Assembly: GCA_963806735.1 (NCBI GenBank)
Contig: CAWEBE010000049.1
Coordinates: 248,001-312,000, forward strand
Reading direction: 5' to 3'
Length of the DNA stretch: 64,000 bases
Origin: CADEFX01 sp963806735
GTDB lineage: Bacteria > Pseudomonadota > Alphaproteobacteria > Rhizobiales > Hyphomicrobiaceae
The position numbers were made by a program, and so were the translations under genes. The notes beneath the pieces were generated by a model. The model searched no databases, was not told where the DNA came from, and worked only from the letters and a program-made list of their open reading frames with translations. This document shows positions 63,471-64,000 of the stretch, piece after piece; within the stretch, counting starts at the first letter, position 1, and the number at the start of each line of letters is the position of its first letter.

Positions 63471-63663
63471 CACACATGCCAGCCGGTGCCGCAAAGTGCT
63501 CGCCCGAAGGGTGTGTCTTGCCCACACAACGCGCAGTCGAGCACGTTACAATTCCCCTTTGAGCTGCTAGGACTATTGCATGAGGTTGAGACGGGCCCCG
63601 TACGGGCCCGGGGTGGCGTGTGCGTCTTTTTCACGTACGTGCCGCCCAAGATTTGAGGGTCCG

Positions 63664-64000
63664 ATGACGATGCATGACGCGTGTGCACGGAGCGGTGTGG
63701 CAGTCGTTGGCCTTGTCATGATCGCGGGGGCGTTGTTGGCAGCCTGCGATCGTCCCCAGGCCAAAAACGAGGCCAAGGGCGCAGCAGCTCCGGCCGTAAC
63801 CGTCAGCCGGCCGCTCATCGAGCCAATCATCGATTGGGACGAGTACACCGGCCGGTTCGATGCCATCGACACTGTGGACGTGCGAACCCGCGTGTCCGGC
63901 CATCTGGATGTGGTGGCTTTCAAGGACGGCCAGATCGTGCAGAAGGGCGACTTGCTCTACGTCCTCGATCCACGGTCGTTCGAACGGGCGCTGGAGCAGG
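63664..64000 (+). CDS. RND efflux system periplasmic adaptor (partial)
   Basis: The first 112 codons of a membrane fusion protein, cut by the window end. A lipoprotein signal ends in the lipobox ALLAAC (Cys28), followed by VTVSRPLIEPIIDWDEYTGR, VRTRVSGHLDVVAFKDGQIV and KKGD-like QKGDLLYVLDPRSF, the beginning of an AcrA/MexA-type lipoyl domain. GAGGGTCCG precedes the ATG at 63664. The inner-membrane pump gene should lie beyond the window. Confidence 0.92.
   Translation, partial: MTMHDACARSGVAVVGLVMIAGALLAACDRPQAKNEAKGAAAPAVTVSRPLIEPIIDWDEYTGRFDAIDTVDVRTRVSGHLDVVAFKDGQIVQKGDLLYVLDPRSFERALEQ

Overview
The window comes from a GC-rich alphaproteobacterium, most likely of the Hyphomicrobiales (Rhizobiales). 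The evidence is a CtrA cell-cycle regulator beside a SciP-type DUF1153 protein and a FliJ-like protein, a UvrB with a long rhizobial-type tail, and several families of composite intergenic palindromes that resemble the mosaic repeats of rhizobia. There is no rRNA, tRNA, CRISPR array, transposase or phage gene. Gene calls rest on reading the translated sequence; no database search was possible.

Layout. 0.1-6.2 kb is core: a PmtA-like methyltransferase and mnmA, sciP, a lipoprotein, fliJ, ctrA and a metallo-beta-lactamase-fold hydrolase. 6.4-11 kb holds an orphan ABC binding protein, a decayed DUF1330 gene, two tandem paralogous secreted proteins, and GYD, SnoaL-like and DUF3617 proteins. 11-14.8 kb is an ECF42 sigma-factor module: two YCII/DGPF proteins, a RibD-like reductase, a DUF892 protein and the sigma factor, with a candidate sigma promoter in front. 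17.1-23.7 kb is a run of twelve minus-strand genes (ArsR, three SRPBCC proteins, two PhnB/VOC proteins, two GSTs, DUF899, DUF1428, DUF1772, DoxX) led by an ArsR promoter and operator. 23.9-29.7 kb carries a cupin, a sterol-desaturase-type hydroxylase, a methyltransferase, a VOC protein, a caspase-like protein and a probable envelope protein.

29.8-39.3 kb is built on two paralogous MarR regulators whose promoters share one sequence signature. marR1 leads two Bug-type solute-binding proteins, two SemiSWEET-like proteins, a sulfotransferase and a TPR protein, without TctA/TctB. marR2 sits beside a frameshifted FAD monooxygenase, and this pair lies between direct repeats that are copies of the start of the adjacent TSUP gene. 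39.3-46.5 kb holds a fosmidomycin-resistance-type MFS pump, an OmpA-like protein, a luciferase-like oxidoreductase, a YeiH-type permease, a histidine phosphatase and a decayed gene.

46.5-55 kb holds uvrB, a secreted esterase inserted between uvrB and a broken copy of its own 5' end, an AT-richer DUF262-HEPN pair with a frameshift, a GFA gene with a 3' relic nearby, and dense palindromic repeats. 55.3-64 kb has a YbfB-type MFS transporter, a NitT/Tau-type ABC operon ending in a MetE-like enzyme, a large TPR protein and the start of an RND efflux adaptor cut by the window edge.

The points most worth following are the composite palindromes (two copies supply the stop codon of the gene before them), the repeated pattern of short duplicated ends of neighbouring genes, the DUF262-HEPN pair, and the MarR-controlled binding-protein/SemiSWEET cluster.
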